From Mimachlamys varia (Eukaryota; Mollusca; Bivalvia; Pectinida; Pectinidae): a stretch of DNA of 64,000 nucleotides. The DNA lies in NCBI GenBank assembly GCA_947623455.1, contig OX392543.1:20892757-20956756 (forward strand), in the 5' to 3' direction. Below, piece after piece: positions 37,869-51,917 of this stretch; the stretch's first letter is position 1, and every line of letters starts with the position of its first letter. A program made the translations under genes and the position numbers. Under the pieces are notes generated by a model. The model was not told where the DNA came from, did not search any database, and saw only the letters and a list, made by a program, of their open reading frames with translations.

Positions 37869-39928
37869 AACTACGCTTCGGTTGTTAGCGGGGCCATTCG
37901 TGTCACACTGACACATCCAGCTGCTTCAGATTTCAACCCTTTTTACTGTAGTCAGATATTTTCCCAGTTTCCCGTAAGAAACTGTAGGCGACTGCTTCGT
38001 GTTTTATGTTGGTTTAAACTGTTTGGTGTGTGGATCAAGTTATGGAAACTTCCACTGCCTCAATTTATGATGGATTTTATTCCTTAAAATGAACATTTTA
38101 TTAGAAGGTCTATTTTTAACGTGGTCAGCACCAAACATGAAAATATTGGATATTTAAGATTTATTTAGTTTTATGACGTAGCTATCAATGCTGATAACAC
38201 AGTTGATAACCAATACATTGATAGTTTGAATGATAGCACTATATACGATATATGGTCATGGAGCCCATACACATGTATCAATACAAGATCAACATGTTTA
38301 ATCGACTAAGCTGGAACATATTAACCATTCCCTTTTACTTTATCACGATTAAATATGATTATCTGTGAAAATGGACATTTACGTTTAAGAACGATTTTTT
38401 TTCCAAAAGGACTTTCCCAAGTTATCGTGATGATGGGCAGATATTTTTTGTTTTAGATTTGAAAAGTAATCAGGAAAATAATTATTTGTACAATATATGA
38501 TGCTAAAGGTTGTAATATAAGTTTGTTTGCTTACATAACACGATTATAATTTCTATGTTAATATAAATGGACATTTTAGTAGCTAAACAATATTCTTATT
38601 GAGCGAAGTTGTTCAGGAAATTAAATAAGCATCTTTTAAGAATGTACAATCCACCAAACAACAAAATATAAAATTAAAAAAGAACAAAAAAAGAAAGGGG
38701 AAACAAAGATTGTAGTATTTTACCATGATTTCTTTTTGGGAAGAAATAAAGGTAAAATAATGGACCCACCAGTATTTATAGCTTGTACCTATTGTTGACA
38801 AAATCCGTCCCACGAAACACATTATCACCACCTTGATATTTGAGTTAGTGGTGCAGACTTTATCTCAGAGAAGTTCACATTGAAATTGAATACACTGACA
38901 ACCTTTGCCCGGATATCTATCACAATAAACTCATTCACCCCTGAAGACACATTCGCCCTCTTCTACTTTAAAGGTTGGAATAGCTCATTATGGAAGTAAA
39001 GGGGTTGGTGAGTTCAACTGGCTCTGATTTCGGCACTATAGAATTGAAAATTTCTTTCATTGATGAAGTGGTTTGGCTTTCTACCACCGTGAAATTGACA
39101 CTGACCTTCGATTTCAGTATGAAATTGTCACTGCTATCTTTCACCTGTTCATGTTTCACATGATATTAACAGTTGCATACATTCAGTTTTTGATTATTCA
39201 GCGTGGGCTTAATATAAGGTTTCTGTTTACAATGATTGAAAACGACATTAGACATTGAATTTAAATAAATTTTCCTATCAGAAGTCCACAGATTTTAGTT
39301 TTTGCTGAAATGAATAAATTCTGGCTGCTTTTTCATACTTCATACCCCCCCCAAATATATGCCCAATGAAGATTTGAAAGCAAGAGAGCCTTTAGGAAAC
39401 TTTTGATATACTTTTGTAAAGCATTAGGTGTTATATTCGAGGAAAGAAGATATTTTCGAAAGTTTTCCAAAAGTTCATTATATAAATATATGGCATTGCC
39501 AACATGCAAATGACCTAATCAATTTATTTGTATTAATAGTTATTACTTCATTAAAATATATTTTGACGTTTTCACCATCATTTCAGTATTCACAAAATTA
39601 GACTGTACACCGAAAGACATTCGTATGGTGGCATATTTCAGCCATTGACTTTCGACCTACCTATGTTGACATAGATGAATCGAACGTCGACGGCAGGAAT
39701 GTGCCACCAGGCACTCGAGTTGCATAAAAGGACGCACAAGAAATCTGAACCACAAACATATCTCTCAGGTATTGCTATTGTTTATGGAGGTGTTAAAGTT
39801 GACCCAGCCCGAATTGCAGTAACTCTCGAGTTGGTAGCTCCTATTGTGGAGTAACATTTTTGGGACAGAATTTGTCAATATGTTCTGAAAAAGTTATGGA
39901 TCATGAACTTACAATTACAGAAATAATT

Positions 39929-40132
39929 GGAACAGTTCTTCAAAAGTTGATTAATATTTTGGTAACAATAATAATATATGGACGAATAACTGTGCTCCAA
40001 GACGAGAATTAATTGGTGTAAGATAATATGGGAACAGTTCATCAAAAGTTGGTTGACATTTTGGTAACAATTATAATAAATGAACGAATAACTGTGCTCT
40101 AAGACGAGTATTTATTGGTGTAAGATAAGATG
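39929..40132 (+). repeat. 102-bp minisatellite, unit F (2 copies)
   Basis: Copies start at 39929 and 40031. This is the shortest version in the window, shared with unit I. Confidence 0.93.
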
Positions 40133-43100
40133 GTAACAAGCTGTTAATTAGCGTATAACCACAACATCGTAATCCTCCTAGGATTATATTACTACTAATC
40201 TCATTAATGATTAACATTATTGTTATGATGGGCTAAAAGTGTCTTTGTCACTTTCAGTGCCCTGTAAAAAGCCTAGAATATAATATTACAGAACCTAGCC
40301 TAGATCACAGATTATGCATGACTAAATATAATAATTAATATAATTACGTTTCTGTATATTGTTTCATTATTGCACTATATACAAACTTTAATAGAAAGGT
40401 TGTGTACGATATTGTTTATGTGTATATATATTATAGTATTTGTTATACCGTTGTTGTTTTTTGTCATTATTATATAATTAAAATATGCATGTGATAGAAC
40501 TATTACGATACAAACGACAAAATGTATCAAGTTAACATGTATTAATATGTTATCAGCTATATTATTTTGTATTTGACCTTGGCACCTACTGGTTTTAGAG
40601 GTCAAGGTCATGCATGGAATCAATCTGGTATGACCTTGTATATTTTGTCAGGATTTTTGTTGAAATTGACATAATACTTCTTGATTACGTTTCACATGTT
40701 TTTTTCACATGATAATGATTTTTTTATCGTTTAACTGTCCATTCATAAAATCATGTCTTCCATGTATATCATGATTTAGTCATGTGACATAAAAGGCACG
40801 CGATTTCAAGGTCATGTGCCTATTGTAGAAAAATGAATGTCTTTTGTTATCAAGATATTGGCATACCTAAAACAATCTGAGATTATTTAATTTTTCAACA
40901 TGATAATTGATTACTAACTTGATACTAGGTAATAATCCATTAAAAGAGCTACACTTCTAAGCTTTACAAATTGTTAACCTTCTTGGAATGTTGGAATGCA
41001 AAAGATAATCGTTTATTTTAATCTTTGTTCTTTCTACGTTTTTCCATTTTACAAAATTGCTGCCAAATCGGCGTAAATGTGTTATTTTCTATTCCGGTAT
41101 TTCAATTGGGATTAGTGACAGTTATTTAATTACTTCATAACTTAAGTGTTAATTAAATGGACCATATATTGTTATATCTAATTGGACCAAACTGAAATTA
41201 TTTTGAAAATGACCCCGTGCAACATAGCCTAGCAGCTATTTTTCATTTAAATTTGGCTTCAATCAACGGCAATGCATATACAAATCCCACAAGACGTATT
41301 AATCTTATAATACAATGTACGACTACAAGATCGCTGGTTGCTGACGACTCAACAATGTCTCATATGTGTGAAATCCAAAATATGCTGTTAATTGCTTTAA
41401 AAGAGATTTGAATGTATTTTAATGTTTTTGTTTTATTGTCTTTGAAAAGAAAACTGGAATCATGTTTAAATCCAGCTGATCACGATTAAAAATAAGTATC
41501 TGTGAAAATGGACATTTACGTTAAGAACGATTTGTTTTCCAAAGGTTTACATGTCATCGTGATGATGGACAGATATTTTTTGTTTTATATTTGAAAAGTA
41601 ATCAAGAACATAACTATTTGTACAATTGACGATGCTAAAGGTTGTAATATAAGTTTGTTTGCTTATATAACACGATTATAAGTTATATGTTAGTGAAGGG
41701 TGTCATTCAAAAGTAGGCAAACTATTTGACTTATTCTATTAACCCTTCACTAGTTTTCAGATGATTATAAATGGTACGCCCAAACAAACTCGTATCGGTT
41801 AATAAATCTACAAAAGCGAATGGACATGGATAGGATCTCAAACGATATCTCTGAAATCTGTGACGCTTTTTTTTTGTTTCCCTGAGAGCATCATTTACTT
41901 CTTATCCATGACTTTCGGAATAGCATCCCGACACTTAGCTCACTCATCCCTGAAGACATATTTGAACTCTATCCAAAGCAAAGGTGGTGATGGTTTATTA
42001 TTATATGTCAGGGGTGAATGAGTCAAGGAATCATGTTTTATATATCAGACAGACATCAATATCATTAAGTATCAATGTAGAGTTCCAATTTTGACACCCA
42101 TGTTTAGGTGTTGATGCCTCCGTCTGTACTGTAGCCTCAGTGCCATTCGACTTTTGAACACCATTATACTCTAGTCAGATATTTGCTCAGTTTCTCGTAT
42201 TTGTAGACGATTTGTTCGTGTATAAAGTTGTAGGATTAAACTATTTGAAAAATGATCAAGTTACGGAGATTTCCAATATCTTAATTTTTGAAGACTGTTT
42301 TATTCCCGAAATTAAAAGATGTTTAACATTTCAAAATGTTAATTTTGAAATTGGTAAGCATCAAACTATCAAAAGTCAGACATGCAAGAATTATTTCTTT
42401 CTTTAGCCTGACTGTCAATGTTATGAACAAAGTTGATAAAGAATGTTATATGTTCAGATTATAAAAGTACATAGGATATATTGACATGATGTATGAGCTA
42501 ATATCAATATATCTATAATACAAGATCAACGTGTTTAATCGACAAAGCTGGAATATGTTTACCATTCTCAACTAAAAATCACCTTATAGTACTGTCATTT
42601 ATAACAGATCCTGCTCATATTATTCATTGACTTGCAGTTAAGTTTGTCAAATACATCAAAATGGGCGATGATGGATATGCTTGATTCAGGTTGTTTGTTC
42701 CCTTTAACAATAAGTGCCTTAAATACCAAATGTTTATCTTTTGTATTTCCCTACTCTGGCAAGTCCGTTGATGAGACTTTATATCCAGTTCCTTGTATTG
42801 GTGATCCTTCTGAGGATTTCCTGATTTTCTCATTTAATAACCCAGAGGTTTATCGAGCATATGTCATAATCACTACGCTATTTCATAAACTTCTTTTAAC
42901 AATAAGTAAAAACAACAAGAAATACATTAAGGTCAAAATCAAAACAAAAATGAAAAAGTTTTGAAAGAATAATGTTTTATATCATGATGAAATAGAAAAG
43001 AAAATAATTAAATGGGATTGATTCCTATAACCAATATCAGCACTGTCATAGTGACTAGTTGTGCTACATATTTCTTAGCATCAGTGATTAACATTTTTAC

Positions 43101-44040
43101 GGTGAAACGATTAAACAAACTGCAAGTTTATCATCCCCACCTACTTCTAATCAGAACATGTACTTCATTATTTACCTGTCGGGGAGCAGTCAGTATTTCG
43201 TTATGCAATATTTTAACTTGACGTCTCCACCTCCATCCAATCAAGCCTTGGTACTTTTGTCAGATGGACATCTCGTGTTTAATGTGTAAGTGTGTCAATA
43301 ATGTCATTGTTTTAGTTAATAAAAACATGTATTGTTTAAGTTACTGATTTTTTAAAAACTTAAATACACGTTAAGAATATTTGGCAAGGTCAAGATTATT
43401 TCCCTGACCCTCTTCCTCATCATGTTCATCATCATCTACGTCATTATGATTATTACGATTAATTTTATGTGTATTGATGCACACGTCAGAATGTGCATGA
43501 CGTTTCAGTGAGCTTGCATGCTTTACATAAAGACCTGTATTCTAGACAATAAAAGCTTCTGTTTTGTCTGTCATACGAGATGTATGATATTTTTAAGATA
43601 ATTATAATAAATTGTTTTAGCAGAAAAAACGCATTGTGTTGTATTTGTCTATTTCTATATGAATCAGAACAGATGGAAAACAGGAACTTAGATATATACT
43701 TATCGATCATGATGGGAATGGAACATAAACCTCGGTAAACTTGGTCACAAGCATGCTCTACATGGCCGGAGAAGATGATCCTATGATCGAAAATGTCACC
43801 GATTCGTCTTAGTTTTACTCTTACGATGTAAATACGTACATCCGAAATTCACTTTCGATTAATTCTTCATATTCTGCAATTGGTCAGCCTTCACATACCA
43901 CTCATATAACTTTGCTCGATACTTGGTCCGTACAAGATTTGTTCAACAATCCAAGGAAAGATCATTCTAATTAGCGCGAATAAAATGAATGATCATCAAA
44001 TAAGGAGCCATGATATCAAAATGAACTACATTCGAGTCTA

Positions 44041-44418
44041 ACGAGCCGGAGCATATACACTACCTGTGATGCAATGTACTGGAGAGCGGATTGATATAGC
44101 GGTACAATGACTGGCACAAATACAATGAGCCAATGACAAAGTGTTTCATACGATTGTAGTTCTCAACTAAAGTAGAAACATGGTAATTAATGCACCTCTG
44201 AGAAAACTCAATATGAACTGAAGGCCAATATTCCGAATGCGTGTAATCTACTGAACATAAACTGTTAAAATGAAAAGGTTTGTTAGACTTAATAGAGTAG
44301 ATTACTGTCGGAGGTACACAGGGGTAAATAGTCGGGGGCTTTTTGTATCAAATGGCATGAACGACATTAGAGCACCTTGTCTAACACCAATGGAAATTTT
44401 AAAAGTTATTTCAAAATG
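44041..44418 (+). repeat. 386-bp subrepeat, unit G (1 copy)
   Basis: A single copy beginning ACGAGCCGGAGCATATAC, the version normally found in later copies of other arrays. This fits loss of the leading copies by recombination. Confidence 0.92.
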
Positions 44419-45921
44419 AACTACTCTTCGGTTGTTAGCGGGGCCATTCGTGTCACACTGACACATCCAGCTGCTTCAGATTTCAACCCTTTTTACAGTA
44501 GTCAGATATTTTGCCCAGTTTCCCGTAAGAAACTGTAGGCCATTGATTCGTGTTTTTAGTCGGTTTAAACTGTTTGGTGTGAGGATCAAGTTATGGAAAC
44601 TTCCACTGCCTCAATTTATGATGGATATTATTCCTTAAAATGAACATTTTATTAGAAGGTCTATTTTGAACGTGGTCAGCACCAAACATCAAAATATTGG
44701 ATATTTAAGATTTATTTAGTTTTATGACGTAGCTATCAATGCTGATAACACAGTTGATAACCAATACATTGATAGTTTGAATGATAGCACTATATACGAT
44801 ATATGGTCATGGAGCCCATACACATGTATCAATACAAGATCAACATGTTTAATCGACTAAGCTGGAACATATTAACCATTCCCTTTTACTTTATCACGAT
44901 TAAATATGATTATCTGTGAAAATGGACATTTACGTTTAAGAACGATTTTTTTTCCAAAAGGACTTTCCCAAGTTATCGTGATGATGGGCAGATATTTTTT
45001 GTTTTAGATTTGAAAAGTAATCAGGAAAATGATTATTTGTACAATATATGATGCTAAAGGTTGTAATATAAGTTTGTTTGCTTACATAACACGATTATAA
45101 TTTCTATGTTAATATAAATGGACATTTTAGTAGCTAAACAATATTCTTATTGAGCGAAGTTGTTCAGGAAATTAAATAAGCATCTTTTAAGAATGTACAA
45201 TCCACCAAACAACAAAATATAAAATTAAAAAAGAACAAAAAAAGAAAGGGGAAACAAAGATTGTAGTATTTTACCATGATTTCTTTTTGGGAAGAAATAA
45301 AGGTAAAATAATAGAACCACCAGTATTTATAGCTTGTACCTATTGTTGACAAAATCCGTCCCACGAAACACATTATCACTACCTTGATATTTGAGTTAGT
45401 GGTGCAGACTTTATCTCAGAGAAGTTCACATTGAAATTGAATACACTGAGAACCTTTGCCCGGATATCTATCACAATAAACTCATTCACCCCTGAAGACA
45501 CATTCGCCCTCTTCTACTTTAAAGGTTGGAATAGCTCATTATGGAAGTAAAGGGGTTGGTGAGTTCAACTGGCTCTGATTTCGGCACTATAGAATTGAAA
45601 ATTTCTTTCATTGAGGAAGTGGTTTGGCTTTCTACCACCGTGAAATTGACACTGACCTTCGATTTCAGTATGAAATTGTCACTGCTATCTTTCACCGGTA
45701 TAGAAAACGATTTTTATTCACCTGTTCATGTTTCACATGATATTAACAGTTGCATACATTCAGTTTTTGATTATTCAGCGTGGGCTTAATATTAGGTTTC
45801 TGTTTACAATAATTGAAAACGACATTAGACATTGAATTTAAATAAATTTTCCTATCAGAAGTCCACAGATTTTAGTTTTTGCGGAAATGAATAAATTCTG
45901 GCTGCTTTTTCATACTTCATA

Positions 45922-45942
45922 CCCCCCCCCCCCCCCCCCCCC
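45922..45942 (+). repeat. Poly(C) tract of 21 (unit G)
   Basis: Unit G has 21 consecutive C at a place where the other units have 5-8 (for example 6 at 3098-3103 in A and 8 in D, E, F, H and I). This is a mononucleotide tract expansion, or a read or assembly error at a homopolymer. Confidence 0.9.
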
Positions 45943-46538
45943 AAACATATGCCCAATGAAGAATTGAAAGCAAGAGAGCCTTTAGGAAACTTTTGATATA
46001 CTTTTGTAAAGCATTAGGTGTTATATTCGAGGAAAGAAGATATTTTCGAAAGTTTTCCAAAAGTTCATTATATAAATATATGTCATTGCCAACATGCTAA
46101 TGACCTTATCAATATGTAAAATGCACATAGCTTTATTTGTAATAATAGTTATTACTTCATTAAAATATATTTTGACGTTTTCACCATCATTTCAGTATTC
46201 ACAAAATTGGACTGTACACCCGAAAGACATTCGTATGGTGGAAAATTTCAGCCATTGACTTTCGACCTACCTATGTTGACATAGATGAATCGAAAGTCGA
46301 CGGCAGGAATGTGTCACCAGGCACTCGAGTTGCAGAAAGGGACGCACAAGAAATCTGAACCACAAACATATCTCTCAGGTATTGCTATTGTTTACGGAGG
46401 TGTTAAAGTTGACCCAGCCCGAATTGCAGTAACTCTCGAGTTGGTAACTCCTATTGTGGAGTAACATTTTTGGGACAGAATTTGTCAATATGTTCTGAAA
46501 AAGTTATGGATCATGAACTTACAATTACAGAAATAATT

Positions 46539-46844
46539 GGAACAGTTCTTCAAAAGTTGGTTAATATTTTGGTAACAATAATAATATATGGACGAATAAC
46601 TGTGCTCTAAGACGAGAATTAATTTTTGTAATATGATATAGGAACAGTTCTTCAAAAGTTGGTTAATATTTTGGTAACAATTATAATAAATGAACGAATA
46701 ACTGTGCTCTAAGACGAGAATTAATTGGTGTAAGATAGTATGGGAACAGTTCATTAAAAGTTGGTTGACATTTTGGTAACAATAATAATATATGGACGCA
46801 TAACTGTGCTCTAAGACGAGAATTAATTGGTGTAAGATAAGATG
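46539..46844 (+). repeat. 102-bp minisatellite, unit G (3 copies)
   Basis: Copies start at 46539, 46641 and 46743, inside the tract that matches unit D at offset 20,365. Confidence 0.93.
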
Positions 46845-49800
46845 GTAACAAGCTGTTAATTAGCGTATAACCACAACATCGTAATCCTCCTAGGATTATA
46901 TTACTACTAATCTCATTAATGATTAACATTGTTGTTATGATGGGCTTAAAAGTGTCTTGTCACATTCAGTGCCCTGTAAAAAGCCTAAAATATAATATTA
47001 CAGAACCTAGCCTAGATCACAGATTATGCATGACTAAATATGATAATTAATATAATTACGTTTCTGTATATTGTTTCATTATTGCACTATATACAACACT
47101 TTAATAGAAAGGTTGTGTACGATATTGTTTATGTGTATATATATTATAGTATTTGTTATACCGTTGTTGTTTTTTGTCATTATTATATAATTAAAATATG
47201 CATGTGATAGAACTTTTACGATACAAACGACAAAATGTATCAAGTAAACATGTATTAATATGTTATCAGCTATATTATTTTGTATTTGACCTTGGCACCT
47301 ACTGGTTTTAGAGGTCAAGGCCATGCATGGAATCAATCTGGTATGACCTTGTATATTTTGTCAGTTTTTTTTTTAAATTGACATAACACATCTTAATTAC
47401 GTTTCACATGTTTTCAATAGATAATGATTTTTTTTATCGTTTAACTGTCCATTCATAAAATCATGTCTTCCATGTATATCATGATTTAGTCATGTGACAT
47501 AAAAGGCACGCGATTTCAAGGTCATGTGCCTATTGTAGAAAAATGAATGTCTTTCGTTATCAAGATATTGGCATACCTAAAATAATCTGAGATTATTTAA
47601 TTTTTCAACATGATAATTGATTACTAACTTGATACCAGGTAATAATCCATTAAAAGAGCTACACTTCTGAGCTTTACAAATTGTTAACCTTCTTGGAATG
47701 TTGGAATGCAAAAGATAATCGTTTATTTAAATCTTTGTTCTTTCTACGTTTTTCCATTTTACAAAATTGCTGCCAAATCGGCGTAAATGTGTTATTTTCT
47801 ATTCTGGTATTTCAATTGGGATTAGTGACAGTTATTTAATTACTTCATAACTTAAGTGTTAATTAAATGGGCCATATATTGTTATATCTAATTAGACCAA
47901 ACTGAAATGTTTTGAAAATGACCCCGTGCAACATAGCCTAGCAGCTATTTTTCATTTAAATTTGGCTTCAATCAACGGCAATGCATATACATATCCCACA
48001 AGACGTATTAATCTTATAATACAATGTACGACTACAAGATCGCTGGCTGCTGACGACTCAACAATGTCTCATAATGTGTGAAATCCAAACTATGCTGTTA
48101 ATTGCTTTAAAAGAGATTTGTATTTATTTCAATGTTTTTGTTTTATTGTCTTTGAAAAGAAAACTAGAATCATGTTTAAATCCAGCTGATCACGATTAAA
48201 AATAAGTATCTGTGAAAATGGACATTTACGTTAAGAACGATTGGTTTTCCAAAGGTTTTCATGTCATCGTGATAATGGACAGATATTTTTTGTTTTATAT
48301 TTGAAAAGTAATCAAGAACATAACTATTTGTACAATTTACGACGCTAAAGGTTGTAATTTAAGTTTGTTTGCTTATATAACACGATTATAAGTTATACGT
48401 TAGTGAAGGGTGTCATTCAAAGGTAGGCAAACTATTTGACTTATTCTATGAACCCTTCACTAGTTTTCAGATGATTGTAAATGATACGACCAAACAAACT
48501 CGTATCGGTTAATAAATCTACAAAAGCGAATGGACATGGATAGGATCTCAAACGATATCTCTGAAATCTGAGACGTTTTTTTTTTTTGTTTCCCTGAGAG
48601 CATCATTTACTTCTTATCCGTGACTTTCGAAATCAGCATCCCGACACTTAGCTCACTCATCCCTGAAGACATATTTGAACTCTATCCAAAGCAAAGGTGG
48701 TGATGGTTTATTATTATATGTCAGGGGTGAATGAGTCAAGGAATCATGTTTTATATCTCAGACAGACATCAATATCATTAAGTATCAATGTTGAGTTCCA
48801 ATTTTGACACCAATGTGTAGGTGTTGATGCCTCCGTCTGTACTGTAGCCTCAGTGCCATTCGACTTTTTAACACCATTATACTCTAGTCAGATATTTGCT
48901 CAGTTTCTCGTATTTGTAGACGATTTGTTCGTGTATAAAGTTGTACGATTAAACTATTTGAAATAATGATCAAGTTACGGAGATTTCCAATATCTTAATT
49001 TTTTATGGTTGTTTTATTCCCGAAATTGAAAGATGTTTAACATTTCAAAATGTTAATTTTGAAATTGGTAAGCATCAAACTATCAAAAGTCAGACATGTA
49101 AGAATTATTTCTTTCTTTAGCCTGACTGTCAATGTTATGAACAAAGTTGATAAAGAATGTTATATGTTCAGATAATAACAATACATAGGATATATTGACA
49201 TGATGTATGAGCCAATATCAATATATCTATGATACAAGATCAACGTCTTTAATCGACAAAGCTGGAATATGTTTACCATTCTCAACTAAAAATCACCTTA
49301 TAGCACTGTCATTTATAACAGATCCTGTTCATATTATTCATTGACTTGCAGTTAAGTTTGTCAAATACATCAAATTGGGCGATGATGGATATGCTTGATT
49401 CAGGTTGTTTGTTCCCTTTAACAATAAGTGCCTTAAATACCAAATCTTTATCTTTTGTATTTCCCTACTCTGGCAAGTCCGTTGATGAGACTTTAAATCC
49501 AGTTCCTTGTATTGTTGATCCTTCTGAGGATTTCCTGATTTTCTCATTTAATAACACAGAGGTTTATCCAGCATATGTCACAATCACTACGCTATTTCAT
49601 AAACTTCTTTTTAACAATAAGCAAAAAACAACAAGAAATACATTTAGAACAAAAACAAAACAAAAATGACAAAGTTTTGTAAGGATAATGTTTTATATAA
49701 TGATGAAATAGAAAAGGAAATAGTCAATGTGGATTGATTCCTATGACCAATATCAGCACTGTCATAGTGACTATTTGTGCTACATTGAACATATTTCTTA

Positions 49801-50765
49801 GTAGCAGTGATTAACATTTTTATGGTGATACGATTAAACAAACTGCAAGTTTATCATCCCCACCTACTTCAAATCAGAACATGGACTTCATTATTTACCT
49901 GTCGGGGAGCAGTCAGTATTTCGTTATGCAATATTTTAACTTGACGTCTCCACCTCCATCCAATCAAGCCTTGGTATTTTTGTCAGATGGACATCTCGTG
50001 TTTAATGTGTAAGTGTGTCAATAATGTCATTGTTTTAGTTACTAAAAACATGTGTTGTTTAAGTTACTGATTTTTTAAAAACTTAAATACACGTTAAGAA
50101 TTTTTGTCAAGGTCAAGATTATTACCCTGACCCTGTTCCTCATCATGTTCATCATCATCTACGTCATTATGATTATTACGATTAATTTTATGTGTTTTGA
50201 TGCACACGTCAGAATGTGCATGACGTTTCAGTGAGCTTGCATGCTTTACATAAAGACCTGTATTCTAGACAATAAAAGCTTCTGTTTTGTCTGTCATACG
50301 AGATGTATGATATTTTTAAGATAATTATAATAAATTGTTTTAGCAGAAAAAAACGCATTGTGTTGTGTTTGTCTATTTCTATATGAGTCAAAACAGATGG
50401 AAAACAGGAACTTAGATATATACTTATCGATCATGATGGGAATGGAACATAAACCTCGTTAAACTTGGTTACAAGCATGCTCTACATGGCCGGAGAAGAT
50501 GATCATATGATCGAAAATGTCACCGATTCGTCTTAGTTTTACTCTTACGATGTAAATACGTACATCCGAAATTCACTTTCGATTAATTCTTCGTATTCTG
50601 CAATTGGTTAGCCTTCACATCTCACTCATATAACTTTGCTTGATACTTGGTCCGTACAAGATTTGTTCAACAATCCAAGGAAAGATCATTCTAATGAGCG
50701 CGAATGAAATGAATGATCATCAAATAAGGAGCCATGATATCCAAAATGAACTACATTCGAGTCTA

Positions 50766-51917
50766 ACGAGCCGAAGCGGATACACTACCTGTGATACAAT
50801 GTACTGGAGAGCGGATTGATATAGCGGTACAATGACTGGCACAAATACAATGAGCCAATGACAAAGTGTTTCATACGATTGTAGTTCTCAACTAAAGTAG
50901 AAACATGGTAATTAATGCACCTCTGAGAAAACTCATTATGAACTGAAGGCCAATATTCCGAATGCGTGTAATCTACTGAACATAAACTGTTAAAATGTAA
51001 AGGTTTTTTAGACTTAATATAGTAGATTATTGTCGGAGGTACACAGGGGTAAATAGTCAGGTGTGTTTTTGTATCAACTGGCATGAACGACATTAGAGAA
51101 CCTTGTCTAACACCAATGAAAATTTAAAAAAAAAAATTAAATTTCAAAATGTACGAACCGGAGCGGATACACTACCTGTGATGCAATGTACTGGAGAGCG
51201 GATTGATATAGCGGTACAATGACTGGCACAAATACAATGAGCCAATGACAAAGTGTTTCATACGATTGTAGTTCTCAACTAAAGTAGAAACATGGTAATT
51301 AATGCACCTTTGAGAAAACTCAATACGAACTGAAGGCCAATATTCCGAATGCGTGTAATCTACTGAACATAAACTGTTAAAATGTAAAGGTTTTTTAGAC
51401 TTAATATAGTAGATTATTGTCGGAGGTACACAAGGGTAAATAGTCAGGTGTGTTTTTGTATCAACTGGCATGAACGACATTAGAGAACCTTGTCTAACAC
51501 CAATGGAAATTAAAAAAAAAAAATTAAATTTCAAAATGTACGAGCCGGAGCATATACACTACCTGAGATGCAATGTGCTGGAGAGCGGATTGATATAGCG
51601 GTACAATGACTGGCACAAATACAATGAGCCAATGACAAAGTGTTTCATACGATTGTAGTTCTCAACTAAAGTAGAAACATGGTAATTAATGCACCTCTGA
51701 GAAAACTCAATATGAACTGAAAGCCAATATTCCGAATGCGTGTAACCTACGGAACATAAGCTGTTAAAATGAAAAGGTTTGTTAGACTTAATAGAGTAGA
51801 TTACTGTCGGAGGTACACAGGGGTAAAAAGTCGGGGTTTTTTTGTATCAAATGGCATGAACGGCATTAGAGCACCTTGTCTAACACCCATGGACATTTTA
51901 AAAGTTATTTCAAGATG
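50766..51917 (+). repeat. 386-bp subrepeat array, unit H (3 copies)
   Basis: Copies start at 50766, 51153 and 51540. The first ~30 bases carry the E/F-type variant (GATACAATG) and the rest matches D, so the sequence type switches inside the first copy. Confidence 0.92.

Larger units (their letters stand above)
36622..43554 (+). repeat. Tandem unit F (6,933 bp)
   Basis: Sixth unit, with two 386-bp subrepeats and two 102-bp copies. It is marked by a 26-bp deletion near 39144 between two TCACC words and a 19-bp deletion near 39522, both shared only with unit I. It also has a distinct state of the S1' open frame: an early stop at 42155-42157, but then an open frame to 42406 that is shifted out of frame in the other units. 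It matches unit I over all of I visible in the window. Confidence 0.95.
43555..50277 (+). repeat. Tandem unit G (6,723 bp)
   Basis: Seventh unit, with one 386-bp subrepeat and three 102-bp copies. Its first part differs from all other units by scattered changes. It resembles A and C in the S1 region (extra T before TGCCCAGTTTCCC) but has the D-type purine-rich spacer. From 46210 it becomes identical to D (offset 20,365). It also holds the expanded C tract at 45922-45942. This is a mosaic unit. Confidence 0.95.
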
